Assembly (NCBI GenBank): GCA_003439945.1
Contig: QVRM01005931.1
Coordinates: 258,501-322,500 of the forward strand
DNA length: 64,000 nt
Reading direction: 5' to 3'
Source of the DNA: Dermanyssus gallinae
Taxonomy: Eukaryota > Arthropoda > Arachnida > Mesostigmata > Dermanyssidae
Part shown: positions 1 to 11,051 of the stretch, piece after piece
Position numbering within the stretch: position 1 is the first letter of the stretch
Layout: each line of letters opens with the position of its first letter
Notes under the pieces: model-generated
Database searches by the model: none
What the model was told of the DNA's origin: nothing
Seen by the model: only the letters and a program-made list of their open reading frames with translations
Program-made: the position numbers and the translations under genes

Positions 1-529
1 CAAAGGTCAGGCACGCATCGGCGTCATTCACCAGCCGTTCGCCAACCGCACCGTGTGGGCGTGGGTCGGCCAAGGCCCCTCGAAGAGTCTGAGCAGCCCC
101 GACCCCGCTGCCGGGGCGGCCGAGCAGCCCGACATTCCGACAGTGGCCAAAGATATCATATACGGCCAAGATCCAGATGCTGACGCCGCCACGCTTCGAT
201 TTATCGTGTCACGCTCGCACGCCGGCACGGTCGAGCAGTTCATCAAGCAAACGATCACCGGAAACATTCGGGTCACAGCGGCGGGCGGCGCCGGCTATAA
301 AGCATTACAGGTGTGTGTGTGTGTATGTCGAACGACGATGAGTGTCTCTCTGAGCGCCTGTGTCTGTGGGTGTGTGTGTGTGTGTTATGCGTGTGCTTAT
401 TTGTTCGAAGGAAGATCAAGATTCGTTGACACACGTTAGTTGCCGACTCGGAAACGGAAATATTATGTCTTATTTTGTCATTACCAGATTTGCCCGAGCT
501 CCGCTGTTTGCATTCTACTTTACACACGC

Positions 530-561
<32 letters not shown>

Positions 562-820
562 CTACACACACTATATATATACTCTATATATATATATATA
601 TATAATTTTTTTTAAGATATCCCATAAGGCAATGTACGGCCTGTGTACGGTTTTTTCATGTCATGACTAATTTTAATCCACTTCGGCATTTACCTTGTCT
701 AATTTGGAAACCATGCAAACCAATTTAAGAGTGGCCGGTCTGGGTCTCGAACCCAGTCCTCCCGAATGCAAGGCAAAGGCTTTGCCACTAAACCATTTTG
801 CTCGGTACATACTCTATACA

Positions 821-862
<42 letters not shown>

Positions 863-2061
863 TCTACACACGCAATATATATAGGGCTACAAAAAAGTTT
901 TTTTGGTTTTGTCCGTAGAGAATCATTAAAAAACCGAAAACACTTTTTTGTAGACCCAATATATAATATATGGCGGCGCAGTCTAGGGGGCTAGGTCGAG
1001 CCCGGTGGCGTGGTGGATTAAGTCTCCGCCTCGCAACCGGAGGAGACACATAGGTGCGCGGGTTCGAGCCCCACCGTTGCACATTTGTATTTATGGGGGT
1101 CCGTCTATGAAGCAATGTGAAAAACAGTTCCGCGGACGTTAAATCTTGGCTGAGGGTCAGCCCGAAAACTTTACTTAGTCTAGGGGGCTAGTGCGCTAGT
1201 CATAATTGTCATTACCGGGATGTCGCCGGTTCGATCCCTGTTGTTGATCGAATTTTCTTTGAGCGATGCGTATTGAGATTAGACGGCAAACTATACCGCT
1301 GAGCGTCAGCGAACATGCTGTTAAGAAAAACCTAGATAAATCAACAGGTCCTCGTATGCTGCTGTCTCAAGCGCGCCTGATACAAAAGGGTGACATGTGT
1401 ATTTAAGTAAGCATGTCAAGCTAATAATAAGGAAGCCCATTATGGTAAAATGCAATCAGTTGGCATGTATGGTCATATGCAAGAAGTTCGCGAGCATAAC
1501 CCACTAAGTGAGGTCACGCATACATTAATAAAATAATGATGTGCGTCGCGGTCAAGCACCGGGCATCAATTGCATGCACACGAACAAGTCGCAAAAGACA
1601 AGACATCGATTGCCATATATTAAAAATGATTTTATTGGTGCGATGCAAAACACCGGAAAGATGGGATACGTTTATACTTCGTGCTCTGCTTCAAAGTGCG
1701 GGAACGCGCTTATTTGTGAATTTCAGCCATGCGTGTAATTCAGTGGGCTAATCCGATAGGGTAAACGTATCCTGCATTAACGGGGATGCAGGCATTATTT
1801 ATATTAGATAAACTTACCTTGATTTTAACTGTTATTTGCCTTGATTCCACTAAAGTCGTGTATAATACAGCGCTTACTTTGCGGAGGTATTTCTGCATAA
1901 GTTCGAAGGAGCCGTTTTAAGACATACCTTTTGCTGTCTTTGCTGTCTGCATGAATGCAGACAATGTGTCCAACTACATTTTGAGCGGTTCTTGATGCCG
2001 AGTAGCGCTCAAACAGCGGGCCACTGAAGGTTTGATCAGCTGCACTGTTTTGGCGGGATCC

Positions 2062-2097
<36 letters not shown>

Positions 2098-2439
2098 GCG
2101 AGCACTGCCGAGTGTGCAAACGTATTGTAAATGATTAATAAATCATCACAATATTGTATCTATATATATATATATGTATCATAACGTCACGTATCTTTGG
2201 TGTTTTCACAGGTTGCCGAAGGTAGGGAGCACCTGTACCTGCATACTACGCTAATCAAGAAGTGGGACATTTGTGCGGGCGCGGCGTTGCTAGAGACGCT
2301 TGGTGGTCAGATGCTTACGCTTCAGGGCGACGTGATTGATTTCGGCCCGAGAGAGGAAGCAAATCGCGACGGTGTTCTCGCATACCTTAACGATAAGAGC
2401 GAGTGGTCACTGCTAACGGCGGCGTCGCTGCCAAATTGA
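1..2439 (+). CDS. BPNT2: Golgi 3'-phosphoadenosine 5'-phosphate phosphatase (BPNT2/gPAPP), last two exons, 5' partial
   Basis: Two exons join in phase 0: 1-310 (donor GT at 311) and 2212-2439 (acceptor CACAG, stop TGA at 2437-2439). The protein belongs to the inositol-monophosphatase superfamily; BPNT2 enzymes hydrolyse PAP to AMP in the Golgi lumen, relieving product inhibition of sulfotransferases. Exon 1 reads GVIHQPF, then IVSRSHAG and AGGAGYKALQ. Exon 2 carries the family metal/phosphate motif as IKKWDICAGAALLETLGG. These blocks match the Golgi paralogue better than cytosolic BPNT1, which has KKWDTCAPE here. The N-terminal membrane anchor and first catalytic motif lie outside the window. 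The reading frame is intact and the C-terminus is complete. The 1.9-kb intron is packed with SINEs and (AT)n. Confidence 0.9.
655..806 (-). repeat. SINE family C, copy 1 (tRNA-derived)
   Basis: Read on the minus strand this begins with a D-arm/A-box-like TGGTTTAGTGGCAAAGCC and a perfect T-arm CTGGG-TTCGAGA-CCCAG (B box). The acceptor stem does not pair, so it is not a functional tRNA. A tail of about 90 bp aligns with the plus-strand copy at 46,222-46,378, including the TTGGTTT..CATGGTTTCCAA-type block, which shows it is a dispersed family. Confidence 0.7.
884..957. repeat. Short hairpin (MITE-like inverted repeat) in TA-rich target
   Basis: Arms 884-910 and 930-957 are inverted copies of GGG(T)CTACAAAAAAG...TTTT with about three differences, separated by a 19-nt loop. 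Both outer ends abut ATATA sequence. This resembles a collapsed TA-target miniature element, but I see no second copy in the window. Confidence 0.5.
995..1176 (+). repeat. SINE family A, copy 1, with 15-bp target-site duplication
   Basis: A 182-bp element starts with a tRNA-like head (A-box-like GGTGGCGTGGTGG, B box GGGTTCGAGCCC) and a body ending TTGGCTGAGGGTCAGCCCGA. It is flanked by a perfect 15-bp direct repeat, AGTCTAGGGGGCTAG, at 980-994 and 1177-1191. The duplicated target is the 5' end of SINE family B. A second copy is at 49,691-49,866 and a fragment at 44,556-44,590. Confidence 0.85.
1177..1335 (+). repeat. SINE family B, copy 1 (tRNA-derived)
   Basis: The copy has a tRNA-like head with B box CCGGTTCGATCCC and a tail containing CTATACCGCTGAGCGTCAGCG. 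It aligns over about 150 bp with the minus-strand copy at 19,545-19,702 in a TAF5 intron. SINE family A is inserted at its 5' end. Confidence 0.8.
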
Positions 2440-2546
2440 GATATTGGCTGGGATGGGCTCACCTGGTCAATGTGTTTTATATTCCGCGTAACGTGACTCG
2501 ATAGCGTCAAGGCAACGACGACGAGACAAATAGTAAAAGCACCAGT

Positions 2547-2552
2547 AATAAA
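2547..2552 (+). promoter_or_regulatory. Candidate polyadenylation signal AATAAA for BPNT2
   Basis: An AATAAA hexamer lies about 108 nt after the BPNT2 stop, a normal 3'UTR distance. Confidence 0.5.
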
Positions 2553-5500
2553 ATAGGCGATACTCGACCGAGCGACGGTTAGAGCAAAACAACAACAACA
2601 ACAACATTCAAGTAACAACGGATCTGCAATGACCAAGCTCTATCACGGGCCAGCCACTTCACCGCTAATACGGCTAGCTGCATTACATCACGCTGTATGG
2701 TTTGCATGGCAGTAATGGAGCACATATCATTCTTCGTCAGTCAAGGATAATGCTATTATCCCTAAATGTCATCGGGCTGATAGAAGTTCTCAATAGTCGT
2801 TCAGCTAACGGGAGCACGTTTTTCGAGTAGTCTGAGATAAGGTAAATTATGTCGAATTTACAAACAGCAGTGATGTGATTATATATATATATATACACGC
2901 AGGGGAGAACATAGGTAGCCTCCAAAAATTGGCATGCGCATCCGTATGCTAGATGAGTGCCTTCCCTTTCGTCGGGAAGCTGAGCGGAGACGGAGTAGTG
3001 TGTAAACATTTTCCTGGCGCAGAAAGTACTCGGAATGTAATGTAGAAACATCGTGAAGCATCTGTAGTGAATCGTGGGATGTAGTGGAGAAAATGGGACG
3101 AACTCCCCTTGATTTTCTTGTTTTCGCCGCGTCCTAGCAAATGTGGTAAGACGCAGACGGCAGGAGGTCGACTGCTTGATCCGTGCCCGTATCAGTGACG
3201 GCGTCTCTTCTTGTGGGAAAGCTGACATTCAGGCATGCAATACACATACCTACGATCCAGGTTGGGGGCGGAAGGGCAGAAGTTTTGTGCTCTCATGTGG
3301 TGTTTGTCGTGACGAGGTTTAAGTGCACCTAGGGGATCGACTAAAAACGCGGACATCGTGGGAAGGTTTGGGGGGGCGGGGCTTTAAAATAACACTTATA
3401 TTATAGGTCACCTGCAGATTATCTAAACAGAATCTCTACACCTAAAACTTGCCACCTGGGGGGTAGGTTTCATAGCATCGTGGCGTATCCTCATTTCACT
3501 AGTCGGACGGCGAGAGCTTTTGTGCTCCTGGCGCGTCGACGACGCACGCATATTGAGGGCACTCGCTGCTAGTGTGTATTTAACGAGCGTTGTGTGAAGC
3601 ATGAACAGTTGCCGATGTTAGCACTTTACAAACGCCGAAAAGTGGCAGCACAGAGGAGCAGCCACGATTCAACTCGGTTGTGCGTATCAATATAACGGAA
3701 CGCACTTCCTTTGAAAACAAACTCTAGTCCATGTATATGCCGAATATTGATATTAATATTATTATTATTTGCATCGAAATGATACCAGAACAGAGGCCAT
3801 GAAAGCAATTGTCATTGACAACAAGAAGAACTGCAGTGGCAACAACGTGAGTGAACTTGTTTAGAAACATGTGTTTAACAACAATTAATTGTGTACTTAT
3901 TTCGTAGCTCATACTGCGATACGTTATTATGTATATCGTTCAATGGTAAATGGAGCTTTTAGAGGTCTTCAGATAGCCTTCACTAGCTGTATCAACGCTC
4001 TGGCAACCGCTACATGATGGTGTATATACAACTAAGACTAGGGACATAGATTCAAGACAAATGTATGCTATATGACAGCCGTGACGCGTGTACATGTCAT
4101 CTATTGATATGGTGCATAATATATGAATTTTAAACAAATTCCTCATTGTATTTGCAGGTAAGTTGGTCGCATAAATCTTAAACGAGTATAATATAAATCA
4201 AAACTGGAAGTAAGAACATGCGTGACTGCTATCAATATACGGTTCACGCCTAGAGCTTAAGTAAATCTAAAACGAGTATAATATAAATCAAAACTGGAAT
4301 TAGGAGCATGCGTGGCTGCTATCATTCTAGGTTCACGTCTAGAGCTTAAGTGAGTTGTTGCAATTTGTCGGTAGGTGTGTTTTGTCTTGTTCATATTAGT
4401 TTGTCTAGTTAGCTCATCTCTCCTACCCTACCGGCGTAAAAATAAATCAACACAATAGATCATCTGACTGACGATTTTCAGAACAGTTCAATGACCGAAT
4501 ACTCATCGTATTTCCGAACTTTCTTATTAAAATCATATTATCGGGTTCTTTCGCACTTCATGCAACAATGGTCCATTGCATATAGATAGTGAAAAGCTTG
4601 TCTCCATACCTGGAAAAGGAAAAGAGTTTTTATGTGCAAAACGTACTTTAAACGTTAGGGTTCACTGTTCTTTAGCTGTCCAACTACCCTTAAGTATTTG
4701 TCTATGTGAATAAATGCATCTAGCAGCCGTGAACTAAAGCAAACTCGTAAAGACGTAATCTGGTCGTTAAAAGCGTTGCCGGATTGGCTTCACAGGCACC
4801 ATTGCTTAGTCTTAACCTAATGGTTTTCGATCATGTTGTAGTGGTGACTAGTGTTGACACAAAATCAATAACTGTGCAATTTAGAGAATTTTTTTTCGAG
4901 CAGCCATTACACAAACGCAATTAAGATTATGTGCAGGATGCACTAGGTTCTTTCGAACACATGTAATTTGTTCCTTGTTCGGTAACAGTTCTTTAATGAT
5001 CTCATCGCGGTGTATGCCCATCATAATTAACTAATCTGGGTCCTATGGCGGAAGTCGCGCCTTTTGGTCTGCATATAGTGTATTGTCTTTGTTGTATCTA
5101 TCGAGCCGTATTACTTGCAATATTTCTTCTAATTTTAGACGCTGATTACCTGTAAAAGCAGCATCTTCGACGGGAAGTGTACAAGCTTTTTCAGAATTTC
5201 GAATACACAAGAAAATATATTTGGAGAAGCTTAAAAAGTTTATATATATATATATATATATATAAGGACAACAAGGTGGTTTGTATCAGTGTCGGAAAAA
5301 AACCGACGAATTTGGTACTATATGACCAATATATTTAGTACATGTTTAATTACATGAACGCAGTCTAATAAAATATAAAACTATATATTTATTAAATAAT
5401 GTATTTCTCTACGGTCTTTTATGATCATCTCGTCAACGCAATGCGGTTCTTTTGCACTCACTCACACGCACACGTATACGAGCATAATTATCAACTTCAT

Positions 5501-6405
5501 TTAATCATATACTTCGACTAATCGACTATGCAAGGCCACGATTCATTTCCGTGCTCTCTCGCTGACTTCTCGCTGCACCTAAGTGTATCAAAACATGCTA
5601 CGTACGCAAACAACGATGCCGACCACTTAATTACATTCGGATGATTAGTGATTCATTCATCCAACGCTCGTCACATATCTAACAGAATCGTTCGTCTCTT
5701 TCGTTACTCGATAAAATCGTGACCTCTGCGCCATCGAGCTGCAGCATCGAGATCTATCGCTCGCCTACTCTCGCCCTATGCAGAATTATCGTCCCCCAGG
5801 GTGACGCACCGGAACGCTCGTCAACCAACTGTGTCATAATCTTAGCTCGTGGCATCCAGCTGCTGCCAGCGTCGTCTATCACAGGCTGACGGTAGGAGAC
5901 TCTTCTTCTGTTAGAACTATATAGCCTTTCTTCTGTCAAGGTGTAGAGCATCCACTAGGCTACTATTGCAAATAGACGAGAAGTCTTCCGCTCTTCACAA
6001 CGCTTGCTGCCAATGCCAATGCTGGTAGAGAAATGGATGCACACATTTAGCACTTCAGAGATCAAGAGTCTAGAGCGGGATTCAAACGGGACCAATTAAC
6101 TAGTTGGTCTGCCGACAGTGACAGGACGGACAAAGGCCAAGAAGAAGGCTTATCGAAGGTTCCGCCAAATTCGGGCCGCAAATGAGGAACTCGAGTTCTT
6201 GCGATGACTGTAATGCTCGCGTTTTCCTGCTGCTGTGAACAAGTTAACACCTCTCTGTGATTTGCCTAGTACTTTTTACCCTGCGAACATTATAATTCGA
6301 GTTGATAACAACGATGACAACAACAACGGCAACGGCAACAGCAACAAAACAATAACAGTAAGCCAGGTCTATCCGGCACACTACGACGAACATTCTCCAT
6401 ATGGC
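2553..6405. other. Intergenic region without a recognised gene
   Basis: I find no conserved coding sequence on either strand between BPNT2 and the ABCB10-type gene; open frames here are short and lack recognisable motifs. Visible structure is limited to (AT)n at 2880-2895 and 5240-5262 and a tandem duplication at 4172-4349. The last 600 bp is probably the 3' flank of the minus-strand ABC gene. Confidence 0.5.
4172..4349 (+). repeat. Two-copy tandem repeat of about 90 bp
   Basis: The block TAAATC(T)(T/A)AAACGAGTATAATATAAATC... ending CTAGAGCTTAAGT occurs twice head to tail (about 4172-4257 and 4261-4349) with roughly 90% identity by eye. It is a local non-coding duplication. Confidence 0.8.
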
Positions 6406-8466
6406 TTAGGGAAGCTGTGCTCGCATTTGATGGGTGACCAGGTCGTGGAACAAACCGCCTTGATTTTTGAGCAGATCATCGAAGCGGCCCTGCTCCGCGA
6501 TGTATCCAGACTTCAACACGACAATATTGTCGGCCCGTTGAATCGTCGAGAGGCGATGCGCAATCACGAGCACGGTTCGTCCCTTCGAAAAGCGCTCGAG
6601 CACGTCCTGTATGAGCCTCTCACTGATCGCATCTAGGCTGCTAGTCGCCTCGTCGAGTATCAGAATGCGGGGGTTGCGAAGGATCGCGCGGGCGATGGCA
6701 ATGCGCTGCTTTTGGCCGCCCGACAGCATGACGCCTCGCTCGCCGACGACCGTCTCGAAGCCCTGCGGAAACTCGCGAATGAAGTCGTACGCGTTCGCCA
6801 CCCGAGCAGCCTGCGTGACTTCGTCGGCCGTCACCGGCGTCATGCTGCCGTACTCGATGTTCTCGCGAATCGTCGCCGAAAACAGCACGGGCTCTTGAGC
6901 AACGACGCCGATCTGGCTGCGGACGAACGTCGGATCCAGCTCGGTCAGATCGTGGCCGTCGAGAAGGACGGAACCGGCGTGCGGATCGTACAGCCGCAGT
7001 ATAAGCCCGGCCAGCGTCGACTTGCCCGAGCCCGACGGCCCGACGACGGCCGTCACCTTGGCCGGCGGTATGACAAGGTCGAGTCCGTCGAGAACGTTCG
7101 CCTCTCGCGTCGGATAGCGAAAATCGACGCCGCGGAACTCGATGCGGCCCTTGACGTCGGCGGGCGCGAGCAGCGTGCGGCCGGTGTCGAGCGGGACAGT
7201 CGGCTGTCGGTCGATGAGCGCCCACAGCTTTTGCGACGCGCCCAGCGCCTTCATCGTTTCGGAGATGAAGTTGCTGATGCCGCCCATCGAGATGCCGACG
7301 TACGCCGCGTAGATGAGAAACGAGCTCAGGCTGCCGACGGTGATCTGTCCGTCGGCCATCAGCAGCCCGCCGTAGTAGAGCACCGACATCACGATGATGT
7401 TGCCCGTCGACCCGGTCGTGCCGAAGAAGATGGCGCGCTTCTTGGCCTCGGCGGTGCGCGCCCCCAGCACGCCGTCGAGCGTCCGCGCGTACCGGCCAAG
7501 TTCGAGGCTTTCCTTGGTGAACATGCGCACCGTGCGGATGTTCGAGAACTGCTCCTCGGCGACGCCCGTCGACTCGGCCAGCTTCGTCTGCACGTGGGCG
7601 GCGGCCTGCTTGAGCTTCTTCGAGTAGGCGATGGCGAACAGCGCGACCGGCGGCACGATGCCCAGCCCGACGAAGCTCAGCTGGGCCGACGTGTACACCA
7701 TCATGCCGATGCCGCCGACGATCGAGAACAGCGACCGGAGGCCGTCCGACACGTTGATCGTCAGCGAGTTGCCGATCTGGGCGGCGTCGCTCGTGAGCCG
7801 CGACAGCAGCTGGCCGGTCCGCTGCGAGTCGAAGAACGCCATGTCCTGGCGCAGCAGCGAGCGGTGCGCGTCCGATCGGATCCGGTTCGTGATGCGCTGC
7901 GACGCCACGTTGACGAGGTAGACGCGGCCGAAGTTCGCCAGGCCGCCGACGACGACCAGCCCGCCGACCAGCCCGACGATGTAGTTGAGCCGCTCGCGCA
8001 TCGCGTCCTTCGAGTGCGACTGCTGGTAGATGGCGTCGATCGTCTTGCCGATGATGAACGGAAACGCGATCGTGGCCACCGAGCTGACGCTGAGCAGGCC
8101 GACGGCCGCCAGCAGCGTCGCGCGCTCGGGTCCGACGTACGCGAACAGGCGTCGCAGGTCCGCCGACTTGCGGACCTTTGGGGTGGCGCTCGCCGCTGCC
8201 CCCGCTGCTGCTGTGGCCGCCCCCGCTGCTTGTGTGGATGCCGATGTCGATGAACAGTGTCTTAAGACGGGCGGCGGCCGCGTCGCTATGAAGACGCGAA
8301 CTATCGGAGGAACCTTTGATGACGTACCTTTTGACGACAGTAACCGTGATCCCAATGTGTCGACGGCTTTGAATGCTGCCGTCGACAACCGACGACGCTG
8401 GTGGGGCTGCTGCTGATGCTGCACCCAACACGGTGGTAAAGGTGGCCGGAGTAATCGGCTGAGCAT
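6406..8466 (-). CDS. ABCB10: Mitochondrial ABC half-transporter, ABCB10 type
   Basis: An uninterrupted 686-codon frame encodes one transmembrane domain followed by one nucleotide-binding domain, the layout of mitochondrial inner-membrane ABCB half-transporters. ABCB10 supports haem synthesis and protection from oxidative stress. The start is the ATG at 8466 (MLSRLLRPPLPP, A at -3); the same frame runs upstream to 8625 but only from a GTG. The N-terminus is Arg-rich, as expected of a mitochondrial presequence. Visible motifs: Walker A GPSGSGKST (about 476-484), Q-loop QEPVLF (about 524), signature LSGGQ (about 581), Walker B ILILDE (about 601) and H-loop AHRLST (about 637). All catalytic residues are present. 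The gene has no intron and is clearly more GC-rich than its surroundings, which also gives a long spurious antisense frame (6712-8253). Choosing ABCB10 over ABCB8 is inference from overall pattern. Confidence 0.9.
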   Translation of the reverse strand: MLSRLLRPPLPPCWVQHQQQPHQRRRLSTAAFKAVDTLGSRLLSSKGTSSKVPPIVRVFIATRPPPVLRHCSSTSASTQAAGAATAAAGAAASATPKVRKSADLRRLFAYVGPERATLLAAVGLLSVSSVATIAFPFIIGKTIDAIYQQSHSKDAMRERLNYIVGLVGGLVVVGGLANFGRVYLVNVASQRITNRIRSDAHRSLLRQDMAFFDSQRTGQLLSRLTSDAAQIGNSLTINVSDGLRSLFSIVGGIGMMVYTSAQLSFVGLGIVPPVALFAIAYSKKLKQAAAHVQTKLAESTGVAEEQFSNIRTVRMFTKESLELGRYARTLDGVLGARTAEAKKRAIFFGTTGSTGNIIVMSVLYYGGLLMADGQITVGSLSSFLIYAAYVGISMGGISNFISETMKALGASQKLWALIDRQPTVPLDTGRTLLAPADVKGRIEFRGVDFRYPTREANVLDGLDLVIPPAKVTAVVGPSGSGKSTLAGLILRLYDPHAGSVLLDGHDLTELDPTFVRSQIGVVAQEPVLFSATIRENIEYGSMTPVTADEVTQAARVANAYDFIREFPQGFETVVGERGVMLSGGQKQRIAIARAILRNPRILILDEATSSLDAISERLIQDVLERFSKGRTVLVIAHRLSTIQRADNIVVLKSGYIAEQGRFDDLLKNQGGLFHDLVTHQMRAQLP

Positions 8467-9972
8467 CGTGACCTCCTCGGTGTTGCTTGTTGTGGGGTTG
8501 TGGGGTTGTCGAGACGTAAGGAGGGGGTAAGGCGTTGCGCGATGTTGTGAAGCACGACTGCAGAAACAAGTGGCGGTGATGCGCGGCGCGTTACTTGTTG
8601 CTTTAGTTCCTCGTACTAGAAGCACCTTGATTTTTGGGCTGTCACCACTACATTGGTTACTACGATTCGTTCAGCCCAGCCGCAGGCATTTGTCCTGCAC
8701 AGAGGCTGCTGCTATTCGTCACTGCGTTCGAATCGCAGAGTTTTGCTATGCACGAACACTAAGCATTGTTACTTCTTGTTCTGCTGCTGCAGCTGCAGCT
8801 AATGCTACTGTTATTACTATTGCTTCTACTGTTTCTCTAAGAATTATCTCGCTCCTCTAGCCTGCTCACGGACGTAAAGAAACGCCAGACTCCGCTCGTT
8901 CCGCGGGCTCAATTCGACGACTATTGGCTCAACGAACGACGCTGGCCAAGCAGATTGACCAAGCAAGGTAGGTGCGGCATGACGGCGCTCTCTACAGCCC
9001 ACTATAACGGTCGGGGGGTCATTTTTATCATCATTGCTATCATGATACAACCAGGATCATCATCATCATCATCACCACCATCAACATCATGAGCAGCAGC
9101 ATCATCCTCATCATCATACAACACGTTCAGCCGTATCCATGGCCGAAACACTCCCACCACGAAATGACTGCAAATTGATTAGCACCGGTGGAGATAGAGC
9201 ACGATTCGAACACATGGGTGTCTGTCTCTGTGTGTGTGTGTATTCGGCTCACGACCACAGACAAGCCATACACTACTTTTAATTCTCCTCCTACTGAGAA
9301 CGGACGATAATCCTCGAACAAGCGAGACTGGCCGGGCAAATCCACCAGACACGAAGGCAGAGATAGGATACCAGCCAGCCAGCAGCGCAAGACACGGTCG
9401 AAGGAACGCAGGACAGGTGCTCCGTTTGACGTGCGCGTGAGATGATTTTGATTTTTTTTTGTTCGATTTGTCGAGTTCGAATGTCGTCTTCGCCGCTATC
9501 GCACACTGGACGCACTAGCCGGACAATATCGATCATATGTTGTTGTTATGGTTGCTATTAGTTTTAGTATTGTTGCTGTTGTTGTTGTAGCTGTTGTTGT
9601 TGTTGTTGTTGTTGCTGTAGCTGTTGTTGCAGCTGTTGCTGTTAAGGATAACAACGAGACAACGAGACGACACGAAAATGAAATGAGAGGTCTCCCGCGC
9701 ACACGACGAGTTCAGAGGAGCGCGAGCCCTCTGGTGCCGGCTTGAGCGAGCTGCCAGTAGCGCAGGTAGAACCTTTAGCATGTGCTGTTTCGAGCACTTC
9801 CGAGAGCTGCCTTTCTTAAAGAACAACGACAACAACAACAACAACAACAACAACAAAAAACAAACAAAACTAAACAAAAGGACAAACCAGCCGGCATAGA
9901 TTGATAGACAGATTGATAGATGATTTGATGGATGGATTGCTGGATGGATAAGTGGGCTTTCCGGCACAAACT

Positions 9973-10007
<35 letters not shown>

Positions 10008-11051
10008 TACTACAGTTCGTAGTAGTTCGAAGGTACGTTCGAATTCATCTGCTCCGTGTTGATGGCCGGTCCCCGACCTGGTGGCATCCTTTAACGTAGC
10101 TAGGAAGAGCGGTCGGTATTATTGATGTTGAGTCTGTTCTGATCGTTTGGTGTGAAGATGGTGCGAATGCGTTGCGCGCAATGCGTTCATCGCCTATGTT
10201 TTTGTTTACAGTTCAAATCGAACGACCATAACACGGAGTGTGAGTGTGTGTGTGTATGTGTTTCTAAGTGAGTGTATGTGTTTTTAGGCGAATTTATCGT
10301 CGAATGGGATCATTGTGTCGTGTACGATTGCGTTCTTCTTCTTGTGTGTGTATGTGAGTTCGTGCCTCGGTCGATTCGTTTCTCTGTCTGGCTGTGTGTG
10401 AGTAAACGCAGGTAGTTTACGACTGTTTACCAACGTTGTTATAATATCTAGTCAGCTTTAAAAGAAATATAACAACAACAACAAAAAAGAGAAAATCGTC
10501 TTATGACAACTGTTCTTGACTGTGTGCTCTGTTCGATTGCTCTCAAGTGGCGCAAAAGGTGTACGAAGGTGTGCCTGTGTGATCTGACAAGTTACATGGG
10601 TCGCTTATCGATTGATATCGCTGGTACTAGCGGTTAGCCGTGACGAAATCGAAATGTTTGACGGAAATTACAGCATATGAAGAAGCGCGATAAAGGTTCA
10701 CTTGTAACAGTCTCGGAGAGTAAGTATGTAAATTTACAGCTGTGCTTGCTATGATGTCAAAGTGTCGCGAAAAAAAGTGCTAAAATCGCTAACTCAACAA
10801 CGAATAGCAGATCCCGAGGTATTCAGTGCAGTTTTGTGAGCACCTTCACCAACGCAATATATATATATATATATATATATTCAGTTAAGCCCTCGTTATT
10901 CGAATTTTCATTACTGGCACGGAACAATTCTAGTAGCGTTAAATAAGCGTATGCTATGTCGTCTTTTATTTCCTTGATACCTGCCTTTGATTTTTAAGGT
11001 ATCTGCTAGGTGAAATTGTGTCAACAGGAGAATTCGAATCAAATCTCCACA
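8467..11051. other. Divergent 5' flanks of ABCB10-type gene and CWC25
   Basis: This 2.6-kb interval separates the starts of two divergently transcribed genes, so it should hold both promoters and 5'UTRs. I see no conserved coding sequence. It contains (CAT)n at 9056-9118, GTT/CAA-type repeats at 9540-9640 and 9827-9860, a (TAG)n tract at 9972-10006 followed by an inverted TTACTACAGT, and (AT)n at 10856-10880. Confidence 0.5.

Larger units (their letters stand above)
311..2211 (+). other. BPNT2 intron, repeat-rich
   Basis: The intron opens with a (GT)n tract that overlaps the splice donor (311-400). It then holds (AT)n tracts at about 531-603, 825-860 and 2065-2094, a 28-bp imperfect hairpin at 884-957, and pieces of three tRNA-derived SINE families. 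No coding exon is seen in it. Confidence 0.7.

Noticed and set aside
731..799. tRNA-Ala-like gene on the minus strand
   Set aside because: The T arm and D arm fold, but the acceptor stem does not pair and a related sequence recurs at 46.2 kb with a shared tail, so it is a SINE head.
6712..8253. 513-codon plus-strand open frame
   Set aside because: It is exactly antisense to the ABCB10-type gene, Arg/Asp-rich as expected from GC-biased codons, and has no domain of its own.
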